Source: Myrica gale
Lineage: Eukaryota > Streptophyta > Magnoliopsida > Fagales > Myricaceae
DNA length: 64,000 bases
Direction of reading: 5' to 3'
Assembly: GCA_963930655.1 (NCBI GenBank)
Contig: OZ005605.1
Location: 14,143,501 to 14,207,500, forward strand
Positions 12,070 through 23,397 of the stretch are shown one piece after another. The position numbers and the translations under genes are program-made. Under the pieces are notes generated by a model. The model saw only the letters and a list, made by a program, of their open reading frames with translations. It made no database searches and had not been told where the DNA came from. Each line of letters starts with the position of its first letter. Position 1 is the stretch's first letter.

Positions 12070-12310
12070 TTTTTTGAAAAGGGGGGTGAGGGCGCGCGCG
12101 GGGAGGGGGAATTTTCGCGGGCGCGCGGGGGGAGTTTTTAAGAAAGGGGATGGGGAGGGGGAGGTGGGGGAACGACAGTGATTTAAAAGAGAGATAGAAA
12201 TTTCGTTCTGGAAAAAAGGCGGGGGATGCGGGAAATACAATAGTCTTCGTATCTGCTTGCGTTTTTGGGAAGAATGAGGGGGGAGGGAAGGAGGAGGGGA
12301 GGGGGTTGAA
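12070..12310 (+). other. G-run-rich block upstream of the 94-residue gene
   Basis: Many runs of three to six G on the plus strand, with GCGCGCG steps, in otherwise AT-rich DNA. It lies 0.6-0.9 kb upstream of the start of the minus-strand 94-residue gene, in the position of a promoter. The runs could form G-quadruplexes. The open frame on the opposite strand (11971-12240) is low complexity and is not taken as a gene. Confidence 0.5.
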
Positions 12311-13555
12311 GAAACGGTACCGTTTTAATTAAAAGTTTTTTTTTTATTAATTTGTAGTTTTTCCAAATTTTGAGTAAAATAGTTTATATTTTTTAATTAT
12401 GTGTATTTAATAAATTAAAAGCAGTTGCAAATTATAATAGTATTTGAATATCTTTTTGTTTGAAATTAAATAATATGTCATAATTAAATATTATTATATT
12501 ACTAATTATTACAAATATATATGCTCATTATAAGCATATAATAATAGATGTCTCTGTCTTTGTTGGATGCTTTGATGTAAGACCCAACTGTCTAGCTGCA
12601 ACTAAGTCCATCTCAAGTGTTGATAGCTTCTTATGTTGTTCCCTGACAAAGAAAACCTCGTACATCAAAAACTGAGAATATAGATAGAAATCTTAGGTAA
12701 ACCAAAAACAGCTAAGAATCATCAAGTGACATATGAATACCAGCATACCTGCAGGATACTTAGTACGTAAAATGACTTAGAACTAATATTACTTTGAATT
12801 TTATACTTAGTATTTAGAAAATCTCAGTACTTGGTAATAATTATATGGCATGTTAGTATATGATCTTTACCATAACTTGATGGTTATAGCACTTAGTATT
12901 AGTTCTAAGATTACATGATAACTTTGGTCATTTAATTTTGATAATAACAAATTATTTGCAAACTTTTCTAAGGATGTTATCTTATTTTATAAACCACGAG
13001 CGTACATATAAAACATGTATGACAACTAAAAAAAACCAATCCTTCTTATTGTGCTAATGGATATATCTTTATTCTAAGTAATATATTCCAAGTAAACTGA
13101 TGTGTATATATATACTTTTGTTTTATAATACCTTAATTGGTATATATATGATAGAATTCAAAACCTCCATGCTTAGATATTATTCAATTCGATTGACCTA
13201 CTTTATACGTTTTAAGTTATGTACTCTATTTGCATACGTTAATCTCATAATATATTTTTGTTTGAAAGTAAACAATATGTCGTAGTTAAATAATATTATA
13301 TTACAAATTATTATTTTTTATAAGTAATAATTATTCAAAGTAGTATACAATAATGACTTCATTGGTATTGAATTAACCAAGTAATTTTTTTAGGTTGTGC
13401 TTGTATAGAAGGTTTATTCATTCTTTACATACTTTGTATATATAATTACATATAATATATAAGTATAAACAAAATAATTTTACTGTCTTACTTTGTATAT
13501 ATATTGACATATAATATATAAGTATAAACAAAAGTTTCCTTGCTTCCTTAAGGTT
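12311..13555. other. AT-rich interior, no gene
   Basis: AT-rich sequence within the CACTA element. A short direct duplication is visible at about 13427-13531 (ACATATAATATATAAGTATA twice). Nothing else is supported. Confidence 0.5.
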
Positions 13556-14560
13556 TAAAAATGCCGGTATAGTAGGTCTTTTGGCTTATACTAGTGTTTT
13601 TTGGGCTATAGCAGCGTTTTTTTAAAAATGTTGGTGTTTCCCCGCTTTTAGCAGCGGTTTTAAAAACGTTGGCGTTTCCCGATTTTAGCAGTGTTTTTAA
13701 AAACGCTGGTGTTCCCGCTTTTAGCAGCGTTCTTAAAAACGCTGGCAATTTACCACTTTTCGCAGCGGTTTTTTAGCAGCGTTTTTAAAAACGCTAGTGT
13801 TTCCCGCTTTTAGCAGCGTTTTTAAAAACGCTGGTGTTTCCCGCTTTTCGCAGCGGTTGTTTAGCAGCGTTTTTAAAAATGCTGGCAATTTCCCGCTTTT
13901 AGCAGCGTTTTTAAAAAGGCTGGCGTTTCCCGCTTTTAACAGTGATTGTTTAGTAGAGTTTTCAAAAACACTGGCGTTTCTCGCTTTTAGCAGCGTTTTT
14001 TAAAACACTGGCGTTTCCTACTTTTAGAAGCGATTTTAAAACCGCTGGCGTTTCCCAGATTTTAGCTACGGTTTTTTAGCAGCGTTTTTTTAAAACGCTG
14101 GCGTTTCCCAGGTTTTAGCAGAGGTTTTTTAGCAGCGTTTTTAAAAACGCTGGCGTTTCTCCTGATTTCCAACAACGGTTTTTTAGCAGATTTTTTAAAA
14201 AAACCGCTACTATAAGCGGAGAAACACCAGCGTCTTTAAAAACCGCTGCTAAAAATATTTTGACTTTTAACAGCGGTCTTTTTAACGGCGGTCATCAAAA
14301 GCGCCGTTATATGTTCCTTTTAGCGGCGTTTTTGTTGACTGCCGTTAAAAAGACCGCGGTTAAAAACTTCGTTGTCTTTTAACGGTGGTCTTTTTAACGT
14401 CGCTAAAAGGCACATATAACGACGCTTTTGATGACCGCCGTTAAAAAGACCGCTGTTAAAAGTCAAAAGATTTTTAGCAGGGTTTTTTAACGGTGTTGAA
14501 AAAAGCGCCGCTAAAGGTTCCTTTTAGCGGCGTTTTTGATGACCGCTGTTAAAAGACGGT
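13556..14560. repeat. Right subterminal repeat array of the CACTA element
   Basis: About twenty copies of AGCAGCGTTTTTAAAAACGC-like inverted motifs, the same family as at 8090-8935. Closer to the terminus the motif changes to CTTTTAGCGGCGTTTTTGAT and its inverse. These are expected transposase-binding sites. Confidence 0.8.
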
Positions 14561-14572
14561 TTTTTTGTAGTG

Positions 14573-15914
14573 AAGTAACTCGCTGACTCAACCCTGTATG
14601 AGCTAGGAGGATCACATGATGCGGAAATGATGCGCACTGGTAAAACTTCGTCTAGACAGTATAAATTACTGTCCAAATGTCTTTACAAGTGATGCAGAAC
14701 CAAACGTCACAAATTTGTGACAATCCATTTTCTCAAAGATTTTTCAAATTCGTCTGCACGTTTTTTCTAGACCATTGGCACGTATTTTGGGAGATAATCC
14801 TACTCGGCACCCATCTGTGGCAACCGAATTTTTCATAAAAGCTAGATATGTCCATATGGTTATGCAAAACTATTCGATTGAACATTTCATTACTCGCATG
14901 TTTGACACATGTCTGTATAAAACAACTTTGAAACATCCGAACGAGACAAAACAGTCCGAGTGCCACTGATCGAATTTTGAGCGTATAGTGGATCTCCACG
15001 TTGCGCGTTGTCATCCGTACACATATGCACATCCAAACACGTCCGCACGGCTTGAGATTCTAGAAGATTTTTGCAACGATTCGAGATTTGGCATTTAATG
15101 CGCACAATATTAATTGGTCCACGTGAAAACGTCGCCGTGCGCACGATTTTGAATAGTTTGGACCAAAATTTCTTATAAAACATACATTAAATCTAAAAAG
15201 CTACATATTTTTAGGGACTTAAATGGATCATATAGCAATTTTTTAAAAAAAAACTAAACAAAAATGAATTTAAAAAAACTTAAAAATCAACATAAGTACG
15301 TACCTTTGACGTAGATGATAGTGGGGGAAGGTTCCACACACTTTAGAAGACAATGCAACACAAACTTGATAGTAGAAAGTTGAGAGGATTTGGTGAGAAT
15401 TTGTGGAGATAATCGGTCAAAATGAGTTCGATGGTTTCATATAATTGTTCGTGATGTTCGATCAGTCATTGTGTTATGATCGATCGCTTTCTTTTGCAAC
15501 ACGTGGCGCTTTACCAGTCATTGAATCATTGCATCAATGATCCATCAGTATAATATAACGATTGATCTTCTTTCCATATTTCCTTATTGTTACGCGGACC
15601 GATCAATCACTAGATAAAGCCACTTGTTAATTGGTAAACGATTGATCAGTTTATGTAATTTCGTCACCAAAAATTTGTATTTTGCGACGGAGCGTTTGAT
15701 CATAAAAGGAATGATTGATGGTTTATGGACCAATTGATCACTGTACGACAAAAATTTCCGTCCCAAAAAAATTGACTTTTTGTGACGAAAATTTTATTTC
15801 GTCACACATCAAACCTTTAGTGATGAAATTTGGGGCGATAAATTTTTTTTGTCACTAAAAATGCACTTTTAGTCACTGAGAATTTCGTCACTAAATGTCA
15901 AATTTCTAGTAGTG
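14573..15914 (-). mobile_element. Diverged CACTA 5' end, inverted, related to the element at 1-2314
   Basis: On the minus strand it starts at 15914 with CACTACTAGAAA, followed by GTGACGAAAT-type inverted motifs and sparse CGATCGATC motifs. Bases 15298-15500 match 1478-1680 (for example CGTACCTTTGAYGTAGATGATA and the downstream GATCGATCGCT). Divergence is much greater than between 1-890 and 17522-18770, so this is an older copy. The left limit is not visible; 14573-15290 has no recognisable content. Confidence 0.6.
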
Positions 15915-16029
15915 CATACAATTATCATATCATGATTTAAAAAAAAACAGATATTCTATATTGAGAAAAAGCATACTACAACAAACTACAAGAAAACAGA
16001 AAAACAACAAATAAAACGAAGAAGAGAAA

Positions 16030-16260
16030 AAAGAACTATGGAGGTTTAACACCATTAAATTTCCACAAGCCTTGGTTAAGAAGAAAAAGGGCAGGAACAA
16101 CTCCAGAAAAGGTGAGCTTGGGGCTTGGGGCTTTGTGGTCTACTGGTGACACCTCTGCATCATCAACTCGTAAGTTATTATTCAATTGGCTATGTGATGT
16201 TTGCACCTTCTGCAAGCTTGTAATTTTGCCGGACCAAACTGGATTCTGCCCATGCATTGA
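16030..16260 (-). pseudogene. Possible captured last exon of an unidentified gene
   Basis: On the minus strand an open frame from about 16257 to a stop at 16036 encodes a non-repetitive, protein-like sequence: HGQNPVWSGKITSLQKVQTS, then VSPVDHKAPSPKLTFSGVVP, then ALFLLNQGLWKFNGVKPP. It looks like the C-terminal exon of a host protein, but I do not recognise it. It lies between two CACTA pieces and next to a captured CPSF30 exon, so a captured fragment is the likeliest reading. Confidence 0.35.
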
Positions 16261-16654
16261 AGTGAAGGTACTGAATTGGGTGTGGGATCATTAATCAGTT
16301 CATCTGTCATGTTACATTGCATAAAATGTTGTTGTTTCATTTTGATATTGTAATTCCCCTTCGTTTTGAACATTTCTTAAGTACTCCTAAAGTTGCATGT
16401 GCTGTTCTGCGCCCATCTTATTTGGACAGCAAGGGACTTGTGAAGTCTGTTACCCTATTTCTGGAATTGATGTTTCCTTCAAAGTTAAGCCATGAGCTTT
16501 TTTAATCATGTTTCATGCTCAGATATCCTGTTATCCTGTTTCTGGAGATTAGGGAACTTACACTAGCATCTTAGTTTTGAACAATGATGGGTAGTGTCGG
16601 ACTTTAAAGCATATCTAAATTCTTTAGTATTTTTTGACCCGTTTTAATTGATCA

Positions 16655-16890
16655 TTGCTTATTGTGTTGTATTTGAATACTTTAGTCGGTCCTTGCTTAT
16701 TGTTATTTTATATTAGAAATTTGTTACTTTTTAGATTACTTGTAGAGATTCTTATTTTTGTTGTAAAATATTATTAATCAATGATGAAATATATTTTATT
16801 TTATTCTCATCGTTCTTTAATTTTTTTACATCCAATGAATTATGATTATTAAAATAAATTTGTATTACCGATTAGAAAAATATAAGAAAA
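16655..16890 (-). repeat. Inverted copy of CACTA interior sequence 8936-9215
   Basis: In reverse complement this stretch matches 8936-9215, for example TTTTATATTAGAAA and TTAATCAATGATGAAATATA, with scattered differences and small deletions. The following 50 bases (16896-16945) resemble the AGCGG subterminal motif. It marks a second, older and rearranged member of the element family seen at 8078-14572. Confidence 0.7.
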
Positions 16891-16984
16891 AAACGCAGGC
16901 ACCGCGACCGTCGCTAAAAGTATGTACCAGCGTTTTCATGAAACGTTACGAAAAGGGCAAATTTGCTGGTTATAGTTTGTTCAT

Positions 16985-17521
16985 TTTCCAAAGTACTCGT
17001 AAAGAATTCTAGTTTGTTCATTTTCCGAGAAATTGCAGAAGTTAGCATGAGGAAAATGGCTTCCCCCGTTAGTTGGGTCACTTGTTTTGCAGCTCAGCTA
17101 GTGGCACCTGTCAGTGATCAGAGTCGGCGGTACCTTCTCCTCCGGAGCCTCTCCGCTTCTTCTTGCCCTCTCCATGCCTTGACCGCCTTGGTGTCTCATC
17201 CTCACTTTCACTCTCGTCATTTCTAAAGTTATTCCCACCGTCATATTGATCTTAATGGTGACCCCTGAATCCATGCTGGTTATGTGCCTCATCATCTGGT
17301 CCACCACCTAGACCGGGCATCTCTTGACCCTTACCTTATTCTGAACCAGCACTATACATATCACTCCGTTCATTAGCCCTCTGATCCCTCTTCACCACCT
17401 GGTTGATGCTCTGAGAGGATAGTGGCGGGTGTGGTGGAAACATTTGGGGCATTCCAACTGGCCGGCTAGATCGGGCTGGATTTGTACCTGCAACCCCCGT
17501 ACCACCTATAAAGGGAGTACG
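16985..17521 (-). pseudogene. Captured fragment of CPSF30 (last exon and start of 3' UTR)
   Basis: On the minus strand this is a copy of about 45535-46055, the second half of the last exon of CPSF30-L plus about 120 bases beyond its stop. Over roughly 260 bases compared by eye the match is near 95%. It includes no upstream exon, start codon or zinc finger, so it cannot encode a working protein. Its right edge, at 17521, abuts internal CACTA sequence directly. It is antisense to the source gene, which lies 28 kb away on the plus strand. Confidence 0.9.
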
Positions 17522-18007
17522 TGATGGATCGTTTGTATGTCATGCATGCGTCGTCGTTTTATTCATCTGTGACGATCGATTTCTGGTTTGTAGCGATCCG
17601 TCGATATTATCCGTCGTTGTTTTGGTCTTATAAACGATCGATCGCGAATTCTGTCTATCGATCGTTACATTTTATCTTCATTTTATTGAATAATGTGAAT
17701 TTAAATGATTATAAATATAAAAATATATATTAACAATGTTTGTTATAATGTATTTAGATTACATAACAATATATCACGTACATATAATTCATATTTAGGA
17801 AAGCATGTATAAGTTGTACATGTTGCATTATAGATTGGGAGTGCACTTGTTAGAATGAGTTAAGTATTAAGATGTTAAAAACTAGTGACATAAAACTTAT
17901 TTAACACATGATTACAAGTCATAAGAACGAATTATGTATTAAGATGACATTATTAGTAATTTAATTTTAATAATTAAGTCATTTGTTAGGGTAAAATCTA
18001 GTTTTTT

Positions 18008-18358
18008 TTAGGGTTAACTGCATGTCAAGCCCCTGTGGTATGCGGTAATAGCAAATATGTCCTTGAGGTAAACAAAGTCCTTTCTATACCCCTGAGGTAA
18101 ACATTCAGGAGCAAATATGTCCTTCCGTTATGTTTACCTCAGGGGTATGAAAGGGCATATTTGCTCCTGAATGTTTACCTCAGGGGTATAAAAAAACTTT
18201 GTTTACCTCAAGGGCATATTTGCTATTACCGCATACCACAGGGGCTTGACATGCAGTTTACCTCAAGGGCATATTTGCTATTTGCCCTTCCGTTATGTTT
18301 ACCTCAGGGGCATATTTGCTATTACCGCATACCACAGGGGCATGACATGCATTTAACC
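18008..18358. mobile_element. Hairpin MITE nested in the CACTA element
   Basis: The ends are long inverted repeats: left GCCCCTGTGGTATGCGGTAA, right the reverse complement with one or two changes. The inside repeats the same modules (GAGGTAAACA, GGCATATTTGCT) in both directions, giving nested palindromes. The inverted sister copy (about 397-410) lacks it and reads straight through, which defines an empty site. Flanking T-runs ending in A fit a target duplication of 8-9 bases, as in Mutator-like elements. Confidence 0.85.
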
Positions 18359-19709
18359 TTTTTTTTAATTAGATCCACGATCGATCGCCTAATAATGCGA
18401 TCGATCGGTACATAACGGTGTCGTTTAATATTTTGCTACTGATGGATCGTTAGTTTGAAATGCATGCGTCGTCGTTTTATACAAACTGTACGATCGATCG
18501 CTCATTGTACACGATCCATCGGTGAAATTTGAGCGGGATTTTCATGCTGACGAGACGATCGATCGGTGTATAACGGTGTCGTTTCATAATTTCCTACTGA
18601 TGGATCGTTAGTTTGAAATGCATGCGTCGTCGTTTTATACAGATGCAACGATCGATTGCTCCATTTTACACGATCAATTGGTGAAATTTGAGTGGGATTT
18701 TTGGGACTGACGATGTGATCGATCGGCATATATACCGATCAATCGACGTATATTGAGCTTCAAATGCGAGAATGCGGAAAGGCCGTGGGTGAAAGGCAAC
18801 AATACACCCACGACAAAGAGGAGAGGAGAGTCGCGGAAGCTCCCTACTTGGCCTGAAAAATTTGCCCAAAACATCGTCCTTTTAATTGTGAGGGTTTTTA
18901 GAAGTGCTTAAGGATAAGCCCAAGTTCAAATTCATTGGTTTTTTAACCTGGTGAATATTGGAAAATTTGGCCGACATTTGTGAGATTTTGGTGTGAAATT
19001 GGTTCGTTTTGGTCTACATTTCGTGCAAGAGGTAATGGAATCAACATACACTACGATTTATGAATGATTTGGTCGGTTATTTGATGATTTTAATATTTGT
19101 CCATTTGTGGGTATTGTGGAATGAATTTGTGATGATTAGAGCTATTAGAGTATTATTAATATGTATATTAGAATTAGAATTGCATGAGGATGATTTATGA
19201 GTTTTTTGGGCTTGGATTTGAGTGTGGGGAGGCCTGAAAAGTTATGTTTTCGATATGGGTTTGCCACGATTGATCGCTTGTTTTTTATGATTGATCGTCT
19301 GTTAGATGGTGGTATTGTCGATTGATCGTCTATGTGACGACGATGGATCATTCGTTAGTTGGATGCTCGGCGATCGATCGTCCATTTTTAGACGATCCAT
19401 CTGTATTGAACACCAATCGATCGTCTAAAGTAACGATCAATCGCGTGTTTTGGTCAGATCGCTGCATTATGATTTTTTGAGTGTTTGTTTCTATAATTGA
19501 TACATTTGTTGTATTTGAGCTATATATTGAATGTTTGATTATTGAAGTGCTTGAGTTCTTAAAATAAATCACGGAGTTTGGGAAACATGGAGGGTGAATA
19601 TTGAAGTGTTTTTGACTTGTTATGTTTGAGTTTATGTGAGGGATATGCTTAATTCTTATGTGGGGGTTTACGAATTACTTAATTGGTGTATTTTTTTAGA
19701 TTGGTGGCG

Positions 19710-22700
19710 ATGGATAAGAGTTGGATTTATGAGAAAAATAGGTTTGGTGAAAAGTATGCGGAGGGGGTCCGTAGGTTTGTCGGTATGGCTGCTTCTTGAG
19801 TAGACTCTCGGCTTCAGATCAGATGTTCGTGTCGGAAGTGCAGAAATGTAGTGTTTCAAGTGTTAGATAAAATGGAAGATCATATTTACATTAATGGGTT
19901 TGATGTGAGCTATAAGTCATGGGTGTTTCACGGGGAGGGTATGCAACTTACTTCTAACTTGAGTCAAGAGTCTGGTGCGGGTTTACCATGTAGTGATGAT
20001 GATTTAGAGGAAGATAACTCTGATAGAATAACGGAAATGTTGACTGATGTTCGTGTCGGATTAGATGGTGGGCCGATGAGGGTTGAAACAGAGAACCCTA
20101 ATAATAAGGAAACCCATAGTTCGCAACCGAAGGGTTCAACACCACTGAATAACTTATGGGAAGAGGTAGAACAAGAATTGTATCCTGGATGTACCAAGTT
20201 TAGTAAGTTGTCATTTACGGTCCGGTTGTTGCATGTGAAGTCAGAGAATAAGTTGTCGGTTAAGGCATTTGATATGATATTACAGTTGATTAAGGAGGTG
20301 TTGCCAGAGGGGGAGACGTTACCGAGATCGTATGGCGAGGCAAAACAATTGCAAAAGGGTCTTGGGTTTAGTTATGATAAGATTCATGAATTTCAGAATG
20401 ATTGTGTAATGTTTTGGAAGGAAAACAGTGAGTTAGACAATTGTCCGGTATGTGGGGTGTCGCGGTGGAAATTTGAAAATGAGTTGCGCAATCGATGTCC
20501 AAGGAAAGTGTTGCGTCATTTCCCTTTAATCCCTAGACTTAAACGTTTGTTTACCACAAAAGATGTAGCAATTGACATGAGATGATATAAGGAAAAACGG
20601 GTCGATGACGGGGAGAGTTTGAGGCATCCTGCAGATTTATTGGTTTGGAAGAATTTTGATAAGGACCATGGTTGGTTTGCTCAAGATGCCCGCAACGTTC
20701 GCTTTGGTCATGCTTCTAACGGGTTTAATCCGTTCGGAAACATGAACAACGCTTACAGTATTTGTCTAGTCGTTGTTTTTCCATACAATTTACCCTCATG
20801 GAGGTGTATGAAGGTCCCATTTTCACTGATGACTCTTTTAATCCCGGGTCGAAAGTCACCGGGAAATGATATAGATGTATATCTTCGACCCTTAGTGGAC
20901 GAGTTGAAACAACTATGGAAAGATGGAGTTGTGACACATGACGCTTCAGATGGGACGAGATTTAAGATGCATGCAGCTTTGATGTGGACCATAAATGATT
21001 TCCCATCATATGCTAATTTATCTGGATGGAGTACCAAAGGGAAGTTGGCATGTCCAACGTGTAATTTAGACACTGACTATAAGTGGTTGAAGCACGGGAG
21101 AAGAATGTGTTATATGGGTCATAGGAGATATTTGACATGGGGGCATGCATGGAGATACGACGTGGATACGTTCAATGGGAAAGAAGAACATAGATTTCCA
21201 CCTGAGGAGTTAACTGGTGAGGACATATTGGAACAACTGACGCATGTCGGGGAGACTATCTTTGGAAAAGCGTCAGGGAAGAATAGGGGAAAGAAGAAAC
21301 AATCGTCAAAACGTTTGAATTGGACGAAAAAGAGCATATATTTTCCAACTGCCGTATTGGAGTACGTTAAGGTTACGACATAACTTGGACGTGATGCACA
21401 TTGAGAAGAACATATGTGACAATGTGATTGGAACTGTGATGAATATCGAGTTTAAGACCAGAGATTCAGTGGGTGCACGTAGAGATTTAGTTGAAATGGG
21501 GGTAAAAAAAGACTTGCATTTGGTGTATGACAGTCGGGTTGAATTGATACCTCAAGCAACGTATACTTTAACTCTGGAAGAGCAAAAACGTTCCCCGATG
21601 GTTATGCAGCTGAGATTTGACGTTGTGTGAATCTAGATGAGTTGAAAGTTTCTGGAATGAAAAGTCATGATTGTCATGTGTTCTTACAGAGGTTCTTCCA
21701 GTGATAATCCGAGGGTTGTTGAAGGAAGATGTGGGTGGCGCAGTGACTGAATTATGCTTGTTCTTTCGAGCTCGTACATTGAAGATTTCTGTATTGCAAA
21801 GGCTGTCAGAAGATATCGGGATAATTTTATGCAAGTTGGAAATGATTTTTCCACCCACTTTTTTTACAGTGATGATGCATTTGGCTGTCCACTTACCACG
21901 CAAAGCATTGCTTGCTGGACCCGTACAATACAGATGTATGTATCCAGTTGAACGGTTGATGGGTGGCTCGAAAAGGAATGTGAAAAATAAGTCTCGTCCT
22001 GAAGGGTCGATTGCAGAAGCGTATATTGAGAATGAGTGTTCGACATTTTGTTCCCAATACCTCCGAAGGGTCGAAACAGTGTTTAATCGCAGAGATCAAA
22101 ACTACGATTCCGACGGCGAAATTGAGATACCAGAAAGGTCATTGGATGTGTTCACTCAGAGAATTAGATTGATAGGGGCTGCAAAAGGGCATGATATAGA
22201 CCGAACAGAGTTCAAGAAAGCTCGCTGGTTTGTGCTGAACAATTGCAAAGACATCAGCGTGTACTTAAAGTAAGTAAAAAGATATACATGTATGTTTTTC
22301 CAAGATAAACAGTCGTTGATTAACATTATCGTTACAGTGAACATATGGACAAACTTCCCGCGCAAGGAGTTTCCAACATTTCTCATATGCATGAGTAACA
22401 ATTTTCGGATTGGTTCTTAGGGCAAGTCTTATTTTTAGAAGTCATTAAAATTAATATCGTGTCTTTTTTTAATTAACTTCTAATATATTTTTGTAGGTTC
22501 AAAAATTACAATCTCAAAATCCATATACATCGATCGATGAATTGTATTCACTGGCACGTGGGCCTGATACACGAGTGATGCGTTATTCTGCATGTGTTAT
22601 GAATGGATGTAGATATCATACAGTACAACGGGAAGAACGTCGGAGAACTCAGAATAGTGGTATTGTAGTACCGGGAACACATGAGGGAAATCCAATAGAA

Positions 22701-23322
22701 TTATATGGGAGACTTGTAGACATTTATGCCATGCAATACTTGCGGGGAAATACAGTATATTTGTTTAAGTGTGATTGGTGGGACGTCGGAGATCATCGTG
22801 GAATTCGTATCGACGAGAACTTTAAGAGCATAAACACTTTCCGACGATGGTACTTAGAAAATCCATTTGTTTTGGCTAATCAAGCAAGTCAAGTGTTTTA
22901 TCTAGTTGATCATCTACATGGACCTACATGGCAAGTCGTGCATAAGTTGTCGTGTAGAAATGCATATGACATTCCCGGACCAGATCCGGACGGTGAAGTT
23001 GACGTAAACGTTGAATCGGGAGCAACCATCGTGTATGAAGCGTATCAAGAGGACGATGCCATTGACTTGTTTATAGACTTCCGACAATTTAACATTAATC
23101 CACTACGGAGGGATGACGTTGCGCCAAACGTTATCGAAGCTTCTGAGGCAATTGATCAGCGAAAAAAGACGTATAGATAGTAATGATGTTTCGGAGGGGG
23201 ATGAATCAGAAATTGAAGAAAATAGCGAAGAAAGTGCTGACGAAGATTCGTTCGAAAGTGATAGCGATTCTACTGAGAATGAAGCATCGGACGATAACCT
23301 GCAAGAACCAGATTCTGATTAA
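19710..23322 (+). pseudogene. TNP2-type CACTA transposase, inactivated
   Basis: Domains in order: a transposase-associated N-terminal segment starting MDKSWIYEKNRFGEKYAEGV at 19710, with a CSCRKC zinc-binding motif and YINGFDVSYKSWVFHGE; a TNP2 core (20619-21383: LRHPADLLVWKNFD, GFNPFGNMNNAYS, SPGNDIDVYLRPLVDELKQL, NLSGWSTKGKLACPTCN); LRHNLDVMHIEKNICDNVIG (about 21375-21430); a DUF4218-type part (21671-22273: VHLPRKALLAGPVQYRCMYP); a DUF4216-type part (22542-23180: VYLFKCDWWDVG); and an acidic tail to 23322. It is broken by TGA at about 19797, TGA at 20583, a frameshift near 21375 and others, with an intron-like gap at 22274-22500. It no longer encodes an active transposase. Confidence 0.9.
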
Positions 23323-23397
23323 TAAATTTCTTCAAGTATATTTTCTTTTTAACCTTAAAGTATATTTTCTTTTGTTATGTCACAGCTTGTACGGTGA

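Larger units (their letters stand above)
8078..14572. mobile_element. Non-autonomous CACTA element with AGCGG-type subterminal repeats
   Basis: The left end at 8078 reads CACTACAAAAAAAA; the right end at 14572 is its inverted counterpart, TTTTTTTGTAGTG. Both are flanked by AAG (8075-8077 and 14573-14575), fitting the 3-bp duplication made by CACTA elements. Large arrays of the same short motif lie just inside each end. No transposase is present; the interior instead carries a two-exon host-like gene and AT-rich filler. A three-base duplication is weak proof, and a degenerate terminus-like string near 8921-8935 leaves open that the left array is a separate short element. Confidence 0.75.

Noticed and set aside
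11971..12240. 89-codon minus-strand Pro-rich frame
   Set aside because: It is the complement of the G-rich block; composition explains it.
13548..14003. Open frames with repeated KTLLKSG or FSSVFKNAG peptides
   Set aside because: These are translations of the AGCGG subterminal repeats, not genes.
15984..15999. CTACAAGAAAACAG, resembling the common CACTA end CACTACAAGAAAA
   Set aside because: The leading CAC is absent and no subterminal repeats follow; too weak to set as the missing 5' end of the element that ends at 24551.
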